A stretch of DNA of 64,000 nt from Zoogloeaceae bacterium. GTDB taxonomy: Bacteria; Pseudomonadota; Gammaproteobacteria; Burkholderiales; Rhodocyclaceae. The notes beneath the pieces were generated by a model. The model made no database searches and was not told the origin of the DNA. It worked only from the letters and a program-made list of their open reading frames with translations. Below are positions 1 through 7,513 of this stretch, piece by piece. The stretch spans positions 1 through 64,000 of the forward strand of contig JACKLY010000004.1 of assembly GCA_024235655.1 (NCBI GenBank), given 5' to 3'. The position numbers and the translations under genes are program-made. Each line of letters starts with the position of its first letter. Within the stretch, counting starts at the first letter, position 1.

Positions 1-34
1 AAACGAAAACGCCCGGCACGAAGGCCGGGCGTCA
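1..34 (-). terminator. Rho-independent terminator of the tRNA-Glu/tRNA-Asp unit
   Basis: A perfect 9-bp stem (positions 9-17 paired with 24-32) with a 6-base loop. On the minus strand it is followed by a T-rich tract (positions 8 down to 1). It sits just downstream of tRNA-Asp in the transcription direction, so it most likely ends the two-tRNA transcript. Confidence 0.8.
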
Positions 35-42
35 AAATGTGT

Positions 43-119
43 TGGCGGAGTGGACGGGACTCGAACCCGCGACCCCCGGCGTGACAGGCCGGTATTCTAA
101 CCAACTGAACTACCACTCC
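43..119 (-). tRNA. tRNA-Asp (GTC)
   Basis: The minus strand folds as a complete 77-nt tRNA with a 7-bp acceptor stem starting GGAGTGG. The anticodon loop reads CTGTCAC (anticodon GTC), the T arm contains GGTTCGAGTCC, and the 3' CCA is encoded. It is the distal gene of a tRNA-Glu/tRNA-Asp pair transcribed from the promoter at 350-378. Confidence 0.97.
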
Positions 120-166
120 ATGCTGCAAAAACGAGGGGGCTGCCGTTTGGCAACCCACAGAATCGG

Positions 167-242
167 TGGCGTCCCCACGGGGATTCGAACCCCGGTTATC
201 GCCGTGAAAGGGCGGTGTCCTAGGCCTCTAGACGATGGGGAC
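167..242 (-). tRNA. tRNA-Glu (TTC)
   Basis: The minus strand gives a complete 76-nt tRNA beginning GTCCCCATCG. The anticodon loop is CTTTCAC (anticodon TTC) and the 3' CCA is encoded. It lies 47 bases upstream of tRNA-Asp in the same transcript. It also lies just downstream of gltX, whose product charges this tRNA. Confidence 0.97.
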
Positions 243-349
243 CCGGAAAATCAGGTCGATACTGCCGGCCTTGCTGCTGTATTTCTGAGCGTTATTCGGT
301 GCGTGAGTACGGCCACTTGCTGATGTGCCCCGCCCGAAAAACAGCGCGC

Positions 350-378
350 ATTATAGGGAGGGTATGCCTCCCTGTAAA
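350..378 (-). promoter_or_regulatory. Near-consensus sigma70 promoter of the tRNA pair
   Basis: On the minus strand there is TTTACA (373-378), a 17-bp spacer and a perfect TATAAT (350-355), followed immediately by GCGCGC. A GC-rich discriminator right after the -10 box is typical of stringently controlled tRNA and rRNA promoters. The spacer is itself an inverted repeat (GGGAGG and CCTCCC around 5 bases). The leader to tRNA-Glu is about 100 nt. Confidence 0.85.
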
Positions 379-382
379 GCCG

Positions 383-1786
383 CTATCGCTGTTTATTCTC
401 GCCTTGCTTTTGTAGACGGCTGAGCACTGTTTCACGCGGAAAAAGGGCGACAACGGCATCAACTGAAGGGGTTTGCGCCTGGCCGGTGAGCAGCACGCGT
501 AGTGGCATCGCCAGCTTGGGCATTTTCAGCCCGTGCTTCGCCACCGTCTCCTTGATCAGCGCACCGATCGCCGGGGCTTCCCACGCTACCGTCTTCACCG
601 CTTCGGCAAAGTCGGCCAGCGCCGGTTTCGCTTCGTCGGTGAGATGCTGGGCGAGGATCTCGGCCTTCGGGTGCAGGTCGATGTAGAACACCTCGGCCGC
701 GTCCGCGAGTTCGTTGAGGTTGCCGACGCGCTCCTTGTAGAGGCCGATGATCGCTTCCAGCGACGGCGCGGCCGTCACCGTGACACCGCGATCAATGAAG
801 CGCTTCTGCACCAGCGCCGCGAGGCGGGCATTGTCGGCCTGCTTGATGTAGTGGGCGTTCAGCCAGTTCAGCTTCTCGGTGTTGAACTGCGCCGCCGACG
901 GCGTGATGTGGTCAAGGTCGAACCATTCGACGAGCTGCGCGCGCGAGAAGACCTCGTCGTCGCCATGCGACCAGCCCAGCCGCGCCAGGTAATTGACGAT
1001 GGCTTCCGGCAGGTAGCCGTTGGCCTCGTACTCCATGACATTGACCGCGCCATGGCGCTTCGAGAGCTTCTGGCCGTCGTCGCCGAGGATCATCGAAACG
1101 TGCGCGTAGGTCGGCACCGGCGCGCCGAGCGCCTGCAGGATGTTGATCTGGCGCGGCGTGTTGTTCACGTGGTCGTCGCCGCGGATGACGTGGCTGATGC
1201 CCATGTCCCAGTCGTCGACGACGACGCAGAAGTTGTAGGTCGGCGTACCGTCCGGGCGGGCGATGATCAGGTCGTCGAGTTCGGCGTTGTTGAACTCGAT
1301 GCGGCCCTTGACCTTGTCGTCCCAGCCGACGAGGCCCTCGGTCGGGCCGCGGAAGCGGATCACCGGCTGCACGCCGGCGGGCGGCTCGGGCAGCGTCTTG
1401 CCCGGCTCCGGACGCCAGCGGCCGTCGTACTTCGGCTTCTCGCCGCGCTCGCGCTGCGCTTCGCGCATCGCATCGAGTTCCTCCGGCGAGGCGTAGCAGC
1501 GGTAGGCCTTGCCCTCGGCCAGCATCTTTGCCACGACTTCCTTGTAACGATCCATGCGCTGCATCTGGTAGAACGGGCCCTCGTCGTAGCCCAGTTCCAG
1601 CCAGTCCATCGCCTGCAGGATGCCGTCGACCGCTTCCTGCGTGGAGCGCGCGACATCGGTGTCTTCAACGCGCAGGATGAACTGGCCGCCGTGGCGGCGC
1701 GCATAGGCCCACGAAAAGAGGGCTGTGCGGGCGCCGCCGATGTGCAGAAAACCGGTGGGGGAGGGAGCGAAGCGGGTGCGGACCAT
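383..1786 (-). CDS. gltX: Glutamyl-tRNA synthetase
   Basis: A cytoplasmic class I aminoacyl-tRNA synthetase that charges tRNA-Glu for translation. It is 467 residues, normal for the bacterial enzyme. The N-terminus carries the HIGH-type signature (PSPTGFLHIGG, about residues 8-18) and the KMSKS-type loop appears as KLSKR near residue 240. An alpha-helical anticodon-binding domain follows. The gene is on the same strand as tRNA-Glu and ends only a few bases before the tRNA promoter. No terminator is visible between them, so some read-through is possible. The ribosome-binding site before the ATG is weak. Confidence 0.97.
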   Translation of the reverse strand: MVRTRFAPSPTGFLHIGGARTALFSWAYARRHGGQFILRVEDTDVARSTQEAVDGILQAMDWLELGYDEGPFYQMQRMDRYKEVVAKMLAEGKAYRCYASPEELDAMREAQRERGEKPKYDGRWRPEPGKTLPEPPAGVQPVIRFRGPTEGLVGWDDKVKGRIEFNNAELDDLIIARPDGTPTYNFCVVVDDWDMGISHVIRGDDHVNNTPRQINILQALGAPVPTYAHVSMILGDDGQKLSKRHGAVNVMEYEANGYLPEAIVNYLARLGWSHGDDEVFSRAQLVEWFDLDHITPSAAQFNTEKLNWLNAHYIKQADNARLAALVQKRFIDRGVTVTAAPSLEAIIGLYKERVGNLNELADAAEVFYIDLHPKAEILAQHLTDEAKPALADFAEAVKTVAWEAPAIGALIKETVAKHGLKMPKLAMPLRVLLTGQAQTPSVDAVVALFPRETVLSRLQKQGENKQR

Positions 1787-1838
1787 GATGAAAGCCAGTC
1801 AGAGAAAAGGCCTGCATTTTAACCGCAATGGCGAATAA

Positions 1839-1868
1839 TTGACCGCCGGGAGCCGGTTGTGGTTTAAT
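1839..1868 (+). promoter_or_regulatory. Promoter of tRNA-Val
   Basis: TTGACC at 1839-1844, an 18-bp spacer and TTTAAT at 1863-1868, which ends 14 bases before the mature 5' end of the tRNA. It is divergent from gltX, with only about 50 bp between the gltX start and the -35 box. Confidence 0.6.
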
Positions 1869-1882
1869 TCGCGTCCTCATTT

Positions 1883-1957
1883 GGGCGGTTAGCTCAGTGG
1901 TAGAGCACTGCCTTCACACGGCAGGGGTCACAAGTTCGAACCTTGTACCGCCCACCA
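1883..1957 (+). tRNA. tRNA-Val (CAC)
   Basis: A complete 75-nt cloverleaf. Acceptor stem GGGCGGT pairs with ACCGCCC, the anticodon stem CTGCC/GGCAG encloses loop TTCACAC (anticodon CAC), the T loop is GTTCGAA, and CCA is encoded. It is a single-gene unit with its own promoter and terminator. The next gene (dctM) is convergent, so no integrated element is seen at the 3' end. Confidence 0.96.
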
Positions 1958-1972
1958 GTATTCATCAAACAG

Positions 1973-2006
1973 AAACCCGCACAGCTTTTGGCTTTGCGGG
2001 TTTTTT
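1973..2006 (+). terminator. Rho-independent terminator after tRNA-Val
   Basis: Stem AAACCCGC (1973-1980) pairs with GCGGGTTT (1996-2003) and is followed by a run of six T from 2001. It ends the tRNA-Val transcript. On the opposite strand it may weakly stop the convergent dctPQM transcript. Confidence 0.8.
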
Positions 2007-2040
2007 GTTCTTCCTTCAAGCGTGTCCATCGATTCTCGCC

Positions 2041-3339
2041 CTACCCGACCATTTTCCCCGGTAGCCAGGTGACGATGCCCGGGAACCAGTAGGTGAGGGT
2101 GACTGCGGCGCACATCAGTAAAAAATAGGGCAGGGCGAAGCGGGCGATTTCCGTGATCTGGCGCCCCGTCATGCCTTGCAGCACAAAGAGGTTGAAACCG
2201 ACAGGTGGCGTGATCTGTGCCATTTCGACAACCAGCACGACGAAGATGCCGAACCAGATGAGGTCAATGCCGGCAGCTTGTACGGTGGGCAGCAGCACGG
2301 CCATGGTCAGGACTACCATGGAGATGCCGTCGAGAAAGCTGCCGAGAATGATGAAGAAGATAGTCAGCACCACCAGCAGCATGCCGGGTGAGAGCCCCAG
2401 CGAACTGACCCACTCGGCGAGTTGCCGGGGCAGGCCGATATAGCCCATGGCCAGTGTCAGGAAGGCGGAACCGGCGAGAATCAGCGCGATCATGCAGTAA
2501 AGGCGCGTCGCCCCCATCAGGCTGTCGCGGAAGGTCTGCCAGTTGAGCGAGCGCTGGGCAGCCGCAATGATCAGGCTGCCGACGACGCCAAGGCCCGCAG
2601 CTTCAGTGGCGGTGGCAATGCCGGCGTAGATTGAGCCAAGTACAGCCATGATCAGCAGCACGATGGGAATCAGGTTTTTCGAGGCCGAAAGTTTTTCGAG
2701 CAAGCGGGTGCGCTCGGTGACGGGTGGCACCTGTTCCGGGTTGCGCAACGCCCAGAATATGACCCAGCCCATGAACAGGCCGCCAAGCATGAGCCCCGGA
2801 AATACGCCACCGATGAACAGCTTGGCAATCGAGACTTCAGCGCTGACGCCATAGACGATCATGATGATCGAGGGGGGGATCAGCAGGCCCAGCGTGCCGG
2901 CACCGGCGATGGTGCCAATGGCCATGTGGTCGGGATAGCCGCGCTTCTTCAGCTCGGGCAGGGTGATTTTGCCGATGGTGGCACAGGTGGCGGCGGACGA
3001 GCCCGAAACCGCAGCGAAGATGGTGCAGCCGATGATGTTGGTGTGCAGCAGGCGCCCCGGCAGGCGTTCCAGCCACGGCGAAAGCCCCTTGAACATGTCT
3101 TCCGAGAGGCGGGTGCGAAACAGGATTTCGCCCATCCACAGGAACAGCGGCAGCGCGGTCAGTGTCCACCCGGAGCCGGCTCCCCAGATGGCGACCGCCA
3201 TGGCATCGCCCGGTGCGCGTGGTGTAAAGGCGAGCATGCCGGCATAGCCGACTGCAGCGAGTGCCAGACCGATCCAGACGCCGCTGGCGAGAAAGGCGAG
3301 CAGAACAATGATCAGGGCGAGGGCGATCAAGATATCCAT
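2041..3339 (-). CDS. dctM: TRAP transporter large permease (DctM)
   Basis: The large membrane subunit of a tripartite ATP-independent periplasmic transporter, driving ion-coupled uptake of the ligand delivered by the binding protein. It is 432 residues and consists of about 12 hydrophobic segments along its whole length. It contains the DctM-type stretch SGSSAATCATIG near residue 95 and a second glycine-rich repeat near residue 310. It lies 4 bases downstream of dctQ and is the last gene of dctP-dctQ-dctM. The substrate is not encoded here; the divergent 5-oxoprolinase genes suggest pyroglutamate. Confidence 0.93.
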   Translation of the reverse strand: MDILIALALIIVLLAFLASGVWIGLALAAVGYAGMLAFTPRAPGDAMAVAIWGAGSGWTLTALPLFLWMGEILFRTRLSEDMFKGLSPWLERLPGRLLHTNIIGCTIFAAVSGSSAATCATIGKITLPELKKRGYPDHMAIGTIAGAGTLGLLIPPSIIMIVYGVSAEVSIAKLFIGGVFPGLMLGGLFMGWVIFWALRNPEQVPPVTERTRLLEKLSASKNLIPIVLLIMAVLGSIYAGIATATEAAGLGVVGSLIIAAAQRSLNWQTFRDSLMGATRLYCMIALILAGSAFLTLAMGYIGLPRQLAEWVSSLGLSPGMLLVVLTIFFIILGSFLDGISMVVLTMAVLLPTVQAAGIDLIWFGIFVVLVVEMAQITPPVGFNLFVLQGMTGRQITEIARFALPYFLLMCAAVTLTYWFPGIVTWLPGKMVG

Positions 3340-3343
3340 GGGC

Positions 3344-3862
3344 TCATTCCATCCGTGCCGCTTCGTTGCCCGGTGTATTCAGACGTGCAAGCGGCCGGCC
3401 GAGCAGGGTCATCAGCAGATCATCCACGAAGGCGATGACGAGGATGATCGTTCCGATCGCCATACCGATCTGGGGAATCCACAAAGGGCTGGCATCAACG
3501 CCTTGTGAGATGTCGTTGAACTGGTAGGAGTTGAGCACCAGTCGCACGCTGTACCAGGCCAGGGCGACGGCGATGGCGCAGCCAAAGCTTAGCGTCAGCC
3601 CTTCAAGAAAGCGTCGGGGTTTGCCGGAAAGACGTTCGATAATCAGGGTGACGCGGATATGCTCACCATGCTTGAAAGTGTAGGCAAGGGCGAGAAAGCC
3701 GGCAGCAGCCATGCAGTAACCGGCGTAGTCGTCGGTGCCGCGCAAATAGATGCCCATTTCACGGGTGACAATGCCGGTGATGACCATGACCAGCACGCCG
3801 ATCATAAACAGCGCAGCAAGCGCCCCGGTACTGCGGTAAATGCCGTCAAGCAGTCGTCGCAT
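3344..3862 (-). CDS. dctQ: TRAP transporter small permease (DctQ)
   Basis: The small membrane subunit that partners DctM. It is 172 residues with four hydrophobic segments (about residues 13-33, 47-65, 88-108 and 132-152), the usual DctQ topology. A charged loop with a GEHIRV motif lies near residue 67, matching the family. It follows dctP after a 63-bp gap containing a strong hairpin and is nearly contiguous with dctM. It has no catalytic residues; the role is assigned from topology and gene order. Confidence 0.88.
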   Translation of the reverse strand: MRRLLDGIYRSTGALAALFMIGVLVMVITGIVTREMGIYLRGTDDYAGYCMAAAGFLALAYTFKHGEHIRVTLIIERLSGKPRRFLEGLTLSFGCAIAVALAWYSVRLVLNSYQFNDISQGVDASPLWIPQIGMAIGTIILVIAFVDDLLMTLLGRPLARLNTPGNEAARME

Positions 3863-3887
3863 GATTTTCTCGCATTGAAGATGGCAA

Positions 3888-3912
3888 TCAGGCCCACACG
3901 AGGTGGGCCTGA
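3888..3912 (-). other. Intra-operon hairpin between dctP and dctQ
   Basis: A perfect 10-bp inverted repeat (3888-3897 and 3903-3912) with a 5-base loop, lying between the dctP stop and the dctQ start. There is no real T-run on the minus strand. It therefore looks like a transcript-stabilising or partially terminating hairpin that would favour expression of the binding protein over the permeases, as is common in binding-protein-dependent transporter operons. Confidence 0.65.
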
Positions 3913-3925
3913 GGGGGGAACAGTC

Positions 3926-4927
3926 TTACTTCTTGATTGACTTGCGATAGGCGTCAAGGACCGCCTTGCCATCGGCGCCGGATTTCTCCAGCCATTCCTT
4001 CGTCATTTTGTCACCGATGCCAACCAGGTCCTTCTTCAGTTCGGCGGACGGTGGCAGTACCTTCATCTTGTTTGCCTTCAATTGTTCGACATACCACGAT
4101 GTTTTCTCTTCCGAGATTTTCCAGCCACGCGTTTCTGCAGCAGCGGCAGCCTTGAGCAGTGCGTCCCGTGTCGGCTTGTCGAGCGCATCAAACTGTTTCT
4201 GGCTGACCAGTACCACGTTCTTGGGCAACCAGGCCTGTACGTCGAAGTAGTAGGTGAGTTGTTCCCAGCTCTTGCTGTCGTAGCCGGTGGAGGCCGAGGT
4301 GATGTTGGCAGAGACGACGCCGGTCGCCAGTGCCTGTGTCAGCTCAGCAGCTTGCACGGTGACCGGCTGTGCGCCCATCAATTCGATCATGCGGGCGACA
4401 GTCGGGCTGTAGGAGCGGATCTTCACGCCCTTCAGGTCAGCCATCGAGTTAAGGGCTTCCTTGGAATAGATGCCCTGAGGCGGCCATGGAACCGAGAACA
4501 ATACCTTCAAGCCTTGCTTGGCAAACTTTTCCTCAACCTTGCTGCGTGAAGCTGTCCACAAGGCCTTGGCTTCCGGGTAGCTGGTGGCAAGGAAGGGGAT
4601 GGTGTCGAGTGCGAACAGCGGGTCTTCATTGGCTGCGCCGGAGATGATGATCTCACCCATCTGTGCCTGTCCGCCCTGAACCGCACGCTTGATCTCGTTG
4701 GCCTTGAACAGTGCGCCGCCGGGATGCACGGTGATCTTCAGTTTGCCGGCGGTGGCGCTGTCTACTTCGTTGGCAAAGGTCTGGATGTTTTCGGTGTGGA
4801 AGTTGCTTGCCGGGTAGGGGGTGGGCATGTCCCACTTGGTCTGTGCGGCGGCAGAGAGCGCCAGGCTGGCGCCAAAGAGTGCAGCCACGGATTTGTACAG
4901 CAGCGATACCGGTTTGATGTTCTTCAT
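3926..4927 (-). CDS. dctP: TRAP transporter substrate-binding protein (DctP)
   Basis: The periplasmic receptor that captures the ligand and hands it to DctQM. It is 333 residues, beginning with a signal peptide that likely ends at ALSAAAQ (about residue 29). The DctP fold follows, with the family motif EIKRAVQGGQAQMGE near residue 80 and the Arg-containing KIRSYSP segment near 170; a conserved Arg binds the ligand carboxylate in this family. Two ATGs are adjacent. The second, at 4927, has AGGAG at better spacing (5 bases) and is chosen. A related DctP subfamily in Bordetella binds pyroglutamate; that specificity is only inferred here. Confidence 0.92.
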   Translation of the reverse strand: MKNIKPVSLLYKSVAALFGASLALSAAAQTKWDMPTPYPASNFHTENIQTFANEVDSATAGKLKITVHPGGALFKANEIKRAVQGGQAQMGEIIISGAANEDPLFALDTIPFLATSYPEAKALWTASRSKVEEKFAKQGLKVLFSVPWPPQGIYSKEALNSMADLKGVKIRSYSPTVARMIELMGAQPVTVQAAELTQALATGVVSANITSASTGYDSKSWEQLTYYFDVQAWLPKNVVLVSQKQFDALDKPTRDALLKAAAAAETRGWKISEEKTSWYVEQLKANKMKVLPPSAELKKDLVGIGDKMTKEWLEKSGADGKAVLDAYRKSIKK

Positions 4928-5024
4928 CATGTCTCCTTATGGGTGATGGCGATAGGGTGCGGATCAGGTAAGGCTCGAAGGTGCTGTTTTGCTTCTTGAG
5001 TGGCAATTGCGACAGCGCCATGGG

Positions 5025-5058
5025 TTGTTAGAATGAAATTATTGATATATTTTGTCAA
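5025..5058. promoter_or_regulatory. Divergent promoter/operator region, dctP and marR-pxp
   Basis: Minus strand: perfect TTGACA (5053-5058), 17-bp spacer, weak CATTCT (5030-5035), pointing to dctP. Plus strand: TTGTTA (5025-5030), 15-bp spacer, TATATT (5046-5051), pointing to the regulator. The two promoters overlap face to face. The overlap contains an imperfect dyad (TTGA and TCAA arms 9 bases apart) that could be the MarR operator, so one bound protein could control both directions. Confidence 0.5.
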
Positions 5059-5087
5059 CAAATCGTAGATGTTTTTTCGAGGATGCC

Positions 5088-5669
5088 ATGACAAAACGAA
5101 CCGTTGTGAAAAGCAAGGCATTGGTAAACAAGGCTTTGGGGGAAGATGAGCAGGGTGAACAGCGATCCTCCGGGCGTATTGTTTCATCGGCACATCTGGT
5201 GTCAGAGAAGGTGCCTGAGCTCTCTGAGATGGAGTTCGGGATGATTCTCGCGTGGCATGCCTTCTCTCGCTGGATGATGCGCTGCATGGCGTCTTCCGGC
5301 GTTTCCGACATGACACCGATGGATGTGCTGGTGCTGCATCATGTAACGCACCGGCAGACCGAGAAGAAGCTGGCTGACATCTGTTTCGTACTCAATGTCG
5401 AGGACACGCATGTGGTTTCCTATTCGCTGAAGAAGCTGGCGAGCATGGGGCTGGTGCAAAGCGTCAAGCGCGGCAAGGAGGTCTTCTTCTCAGCCACGCC
5501 GTCGGGGCTGGAGGCCTGCTTGCGCTATCGCGATGTGCGGGAAGATTGCCTGTTGCCAGGCTTTTCCGGTGATGCCGACGAAAATGCCCGCCTGGGTGAT
5601 CTGGCACGCATGCTGCGCACCTTGTCCGGCCGCTATGATCAGGCGGCGCGTGCAGCCTCTGCTCTCTGA
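5088..5669 (+). CDS. MarR-type winged-helix transcriptional regulator
   Basis: Predicted DNA-binding regulator of the adjacent transporter and 5-oxoprolinase genes. It is 193 residues from the ATG at 5088, which has GAGG five bases upstream; a longer frame from 5052 lacks such a site. The N-terminal 45 residues are basic and low in complexity. The MarR-like winged helix spans about 60-150, with a helix-turn-helix around the segment KKLADICFVLNVEDTHV and a wing near KRGKEVFFSATPSG. It resembles the COG5631 group. It ends 6 bases before pxpB. Autoregulation and ligand are inferred. Confidence 0.82.
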   Translation: MTKRTVVKSKALVNKALGEDEQGEQRSSGRIVSSAHLVSEKVPELSEMEFGMILAWHAFSRWMMRCMASSGVSDMTPMDVLVLHHVTHRQTEKKLADICFVLNVEDTHVVSYSLKKLASMGLVQSVKRGKEVFFSATPSGLEACLRYRDVREDCLLPGFSGDADENARLGDLARMLRTLSGRYDQAARAASAL

Positions 5670-5675
5670 AGCATC

Positions 5676-6422
5676 GTGAATTATCGTTTGCTCGATGTGG
5701 GTGACACTGCTGTCACCGTTGAATTCGGCCAGCGCATTGATCCCGCCTTGCTGGCGACTGTTGCTGCCTGCGATCAGGCCGTGTTGGCGGCGCAGGCAGC
5801 CGGGCGTTTGCCGGGGTTGGTTGAAACCGTACCGACCTTCCGCTCGCTGACACTGATTTACGATCCCTTGCAGACATCGCGTGCAGCGATTGATCCGGTG
5901 TTGCATGCCTTGTTCTCTGCGCCGCTTTCTCTGCCCGACAAAGCCATGCGCTTGTGGTGCCTGCCTGTCTGCTATGGCGGCGAACTGGGTCCGGATCTGG
6001 AAGCCATGGCGTCTGCGCTCGGCCTTTCTCCCGCCGAGGTGGTCGAGCGTCATGCAGCAGAGACGTATCGTGTCTATATGCTGGGCTTTCTGCCCGGTTT
6101 CCCGTTCATGGGTGATCTGCCGCCGGCTTTGTCATTGCCCCGCCGGCATGAGCCTCGCCTGCGGGTGCCAGCCGGCAGCGTTGCTACTGCCGGGCAGTTG
6201 ACGGCCATTTATCCCTGGGAAAGTCCGGGCGGCTGGCATTTGCTTGGGCGTTGCCCGGTGCCGCTGTTCTCTGCCCGCTGGCCGGATGCCGCCTTGTTCC
6301 GGCCGGGTGATCAGGTTCGCTTCCATGCTGTTGATACCGGTGAATACGCTGAGCTGGAAGATCGCTGGCGTACCGATAGCCAGCTGCCGACAGAGTATCT
6401 GCTGCAGGAAAGCCCACATTGA
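5676..6422 (+). CDS. pxpB: 5-oxoprolinase subunit PxpB
   Basis: Subunit of the bacterial ATP-dependent 5-oxoprolinase, which opens pyroglutamate to L-glutamate; formerly annotated KipI or allophanate hydrolase subunit 1. It is 248 residues. Diagnostic stretches are TVPTFRSLTLIYDP (near residue 50) and GFLPGFPFMGDLP (near 130), followed by PAGSVATAG. The start is a GTG with only a poor ribosome-binding site, 6 bases after the regulator stop, suggesting coupled translation. The stop overlaps the pxpC start (TGATG). Confidence 0.93.
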   Translation: MNYRLLDVGDTAVTVEFGQRIDPALLATVAACDQAVLAAQAAGRLPGLVETVPTFRSLTLIYDPLQTSRAAIDPVLHALFSAPLSLPDKAMRLWCLPVCYGGELGPDLEAMASALGLSPAEVVERHAAETYRVYMLGFLPGFPFMGDLPPALSLPRRHEPRLRVPAGSVATAGQLTAIYPWESPGGWHLLGRCPVPLFSARWPDAALFRPGDQVRFHAVDTGEYAELEDRWRTDSQLPTEYLLQESPH

Positions 6423-7480
6423 TGGCCGGCATGACAGTGGTTTTCCCGGGTGCGCTGGCATCCTTGCAGGACAAGGGACGCAGCGGTTTACGGCGTGCCG
6501 GCGTGCCCTTATCCGGGGCGCTTGAGCCGGCTTGGCTGCGGCTGGCCAATGCCCTTGCCGGAAATGCTGAAAAAGGTCCGGCCATCGAGTTTTTCGGTGG
6601 CGGCTTGCAGCTGAAAGCGGAAGAGGTGCCGGTGTTGTTGGGGTTGGCGGGATTCTTCACCGCCGATGTCATTGGCCGTGATGGTAGCAGGCGCAGCGTG
6701 ACCAGTTGGCGCAGTCTGGTGCTGGCACCAGGCGAACAACTGCGTTGCGGCATGACGACACAGGGGCGACTGGCCTATGTCGCAGTATCTGGCCTGCAAG
6801 CGCCGCGGCTGTTGGGGAGTGCCTCGACCTATGCCCGTGCCGGAATCGGTCGTCTGCTGGCAGCAGGCGATCGCCTCGAAGTTGCAGCAGCTGCTGCGGT
6901 TCCGGCCCAGGGCCTGGCGATCCTGCCTGAATACGACACGCTTCCGGTTCGTGTCGTGCTTGGCCCGCAGGCCGATTATTTTGATGAAGCCGCCTTGGCC
7001 ATGTTTGCTGCGAACGAGTATCGGGTGACTGCCGAGTCCGACCGCATGGGAATGCGACTTGACGGACCTCCCCTGAGCCATCGTCCGGACAAGGGTGTGG
7101 AAATCATCTCGGATGCCACAGTGCCCGGCTCGATCCAGGTGCCCGGCAACGGCAAGCCGATTGTTCTGCTCAATGATGGCCAGACTGCCGGGGGCTATCC
7201 GAAGATTGCAACTGTCATCTCTGCTGATCTGCCGCGAATTGCCGTGCTGTCGGCCGGCCAGTCCGTGCGTTTCCGTGTGGTGGGTGTGGATGAGGCAGAG
7301 CAGGCGGCAAGAGCGCGCGAAGCGGCGATCAGGCAACAAATCGCTTCGATTTCCACCGTGTTTGAAGCCGGGCAGATTGATCTGGAGGCCATTTATGCTG
7401 CCAATCTGGTCAGTGGCATTGTTGATGCGCAGGCTGAGGAAGTGCGCCCGTTACTGATGAATGTCTGTCATGCGCAATGA
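6422..7480 (+). CDS. pxpC: 5-oxoprolinase subunit PxpC
   Basis: Second subunit of the 5-oxoprolinase complex (formerly KipA or allophanate hydrolase subunit 2), working with PxpA and PxpB in pyroglutamate hydrolysis. It is 352 residues from the ATG at 6422, which shares one base with the pxpB stop; another ATG lies at 6431. Family features are the N-terminal GALASLQDKGRSGLRRAGVP, the SGALEP segment near residue 30, and the C-terminal pattern around DGPPLSH and GSIQVPGNGKPI. A 33-bp gap leads to pxpA. Confidence 0.93.
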   Translation: MAGMTVVFPGALASLQDKGRSGLRRAGVPLSGALEPAWLRLANALAGNAEKGPAIEFFGGGLQLKAEEVPVLLGLAGFFTADVIGRDGSRRSVTSWRSLVLAPGEQLRCGMTTQGRLAYVAVSGLQAPRLLGSASTYARAGIGRLLAAGDRLEVAAAAAVPAQGLAILPEYDTLPVRVVLGPQADYFDEAALAMFAANEYRVTAESDRMGMRLDGPPLSHRPDKGVEIISDATVPGSIQVPGNGKPIVLLNDGQTAGGYPKIATVISADLPRIAVLSAGQSVRFRVVGVDEAEQAARAREAAIRQQIASISTVFEAGQIDLEAIYAANLVSGIVDAQAEEVRPLLMNVCHAQ

Positions 7481-7513
7481 ATTGACGGCATGGCACAGCC
7501 TGAGGAGTCCAGG

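Noticed and set aside
1883..2041. tRNA-Val 3' end as a possible integration site
   Set aside because: No integrase gene, direct repeat of the tRNA end or change of composition is seen downstream; the TRAP operon follows with normal chromosomal character.
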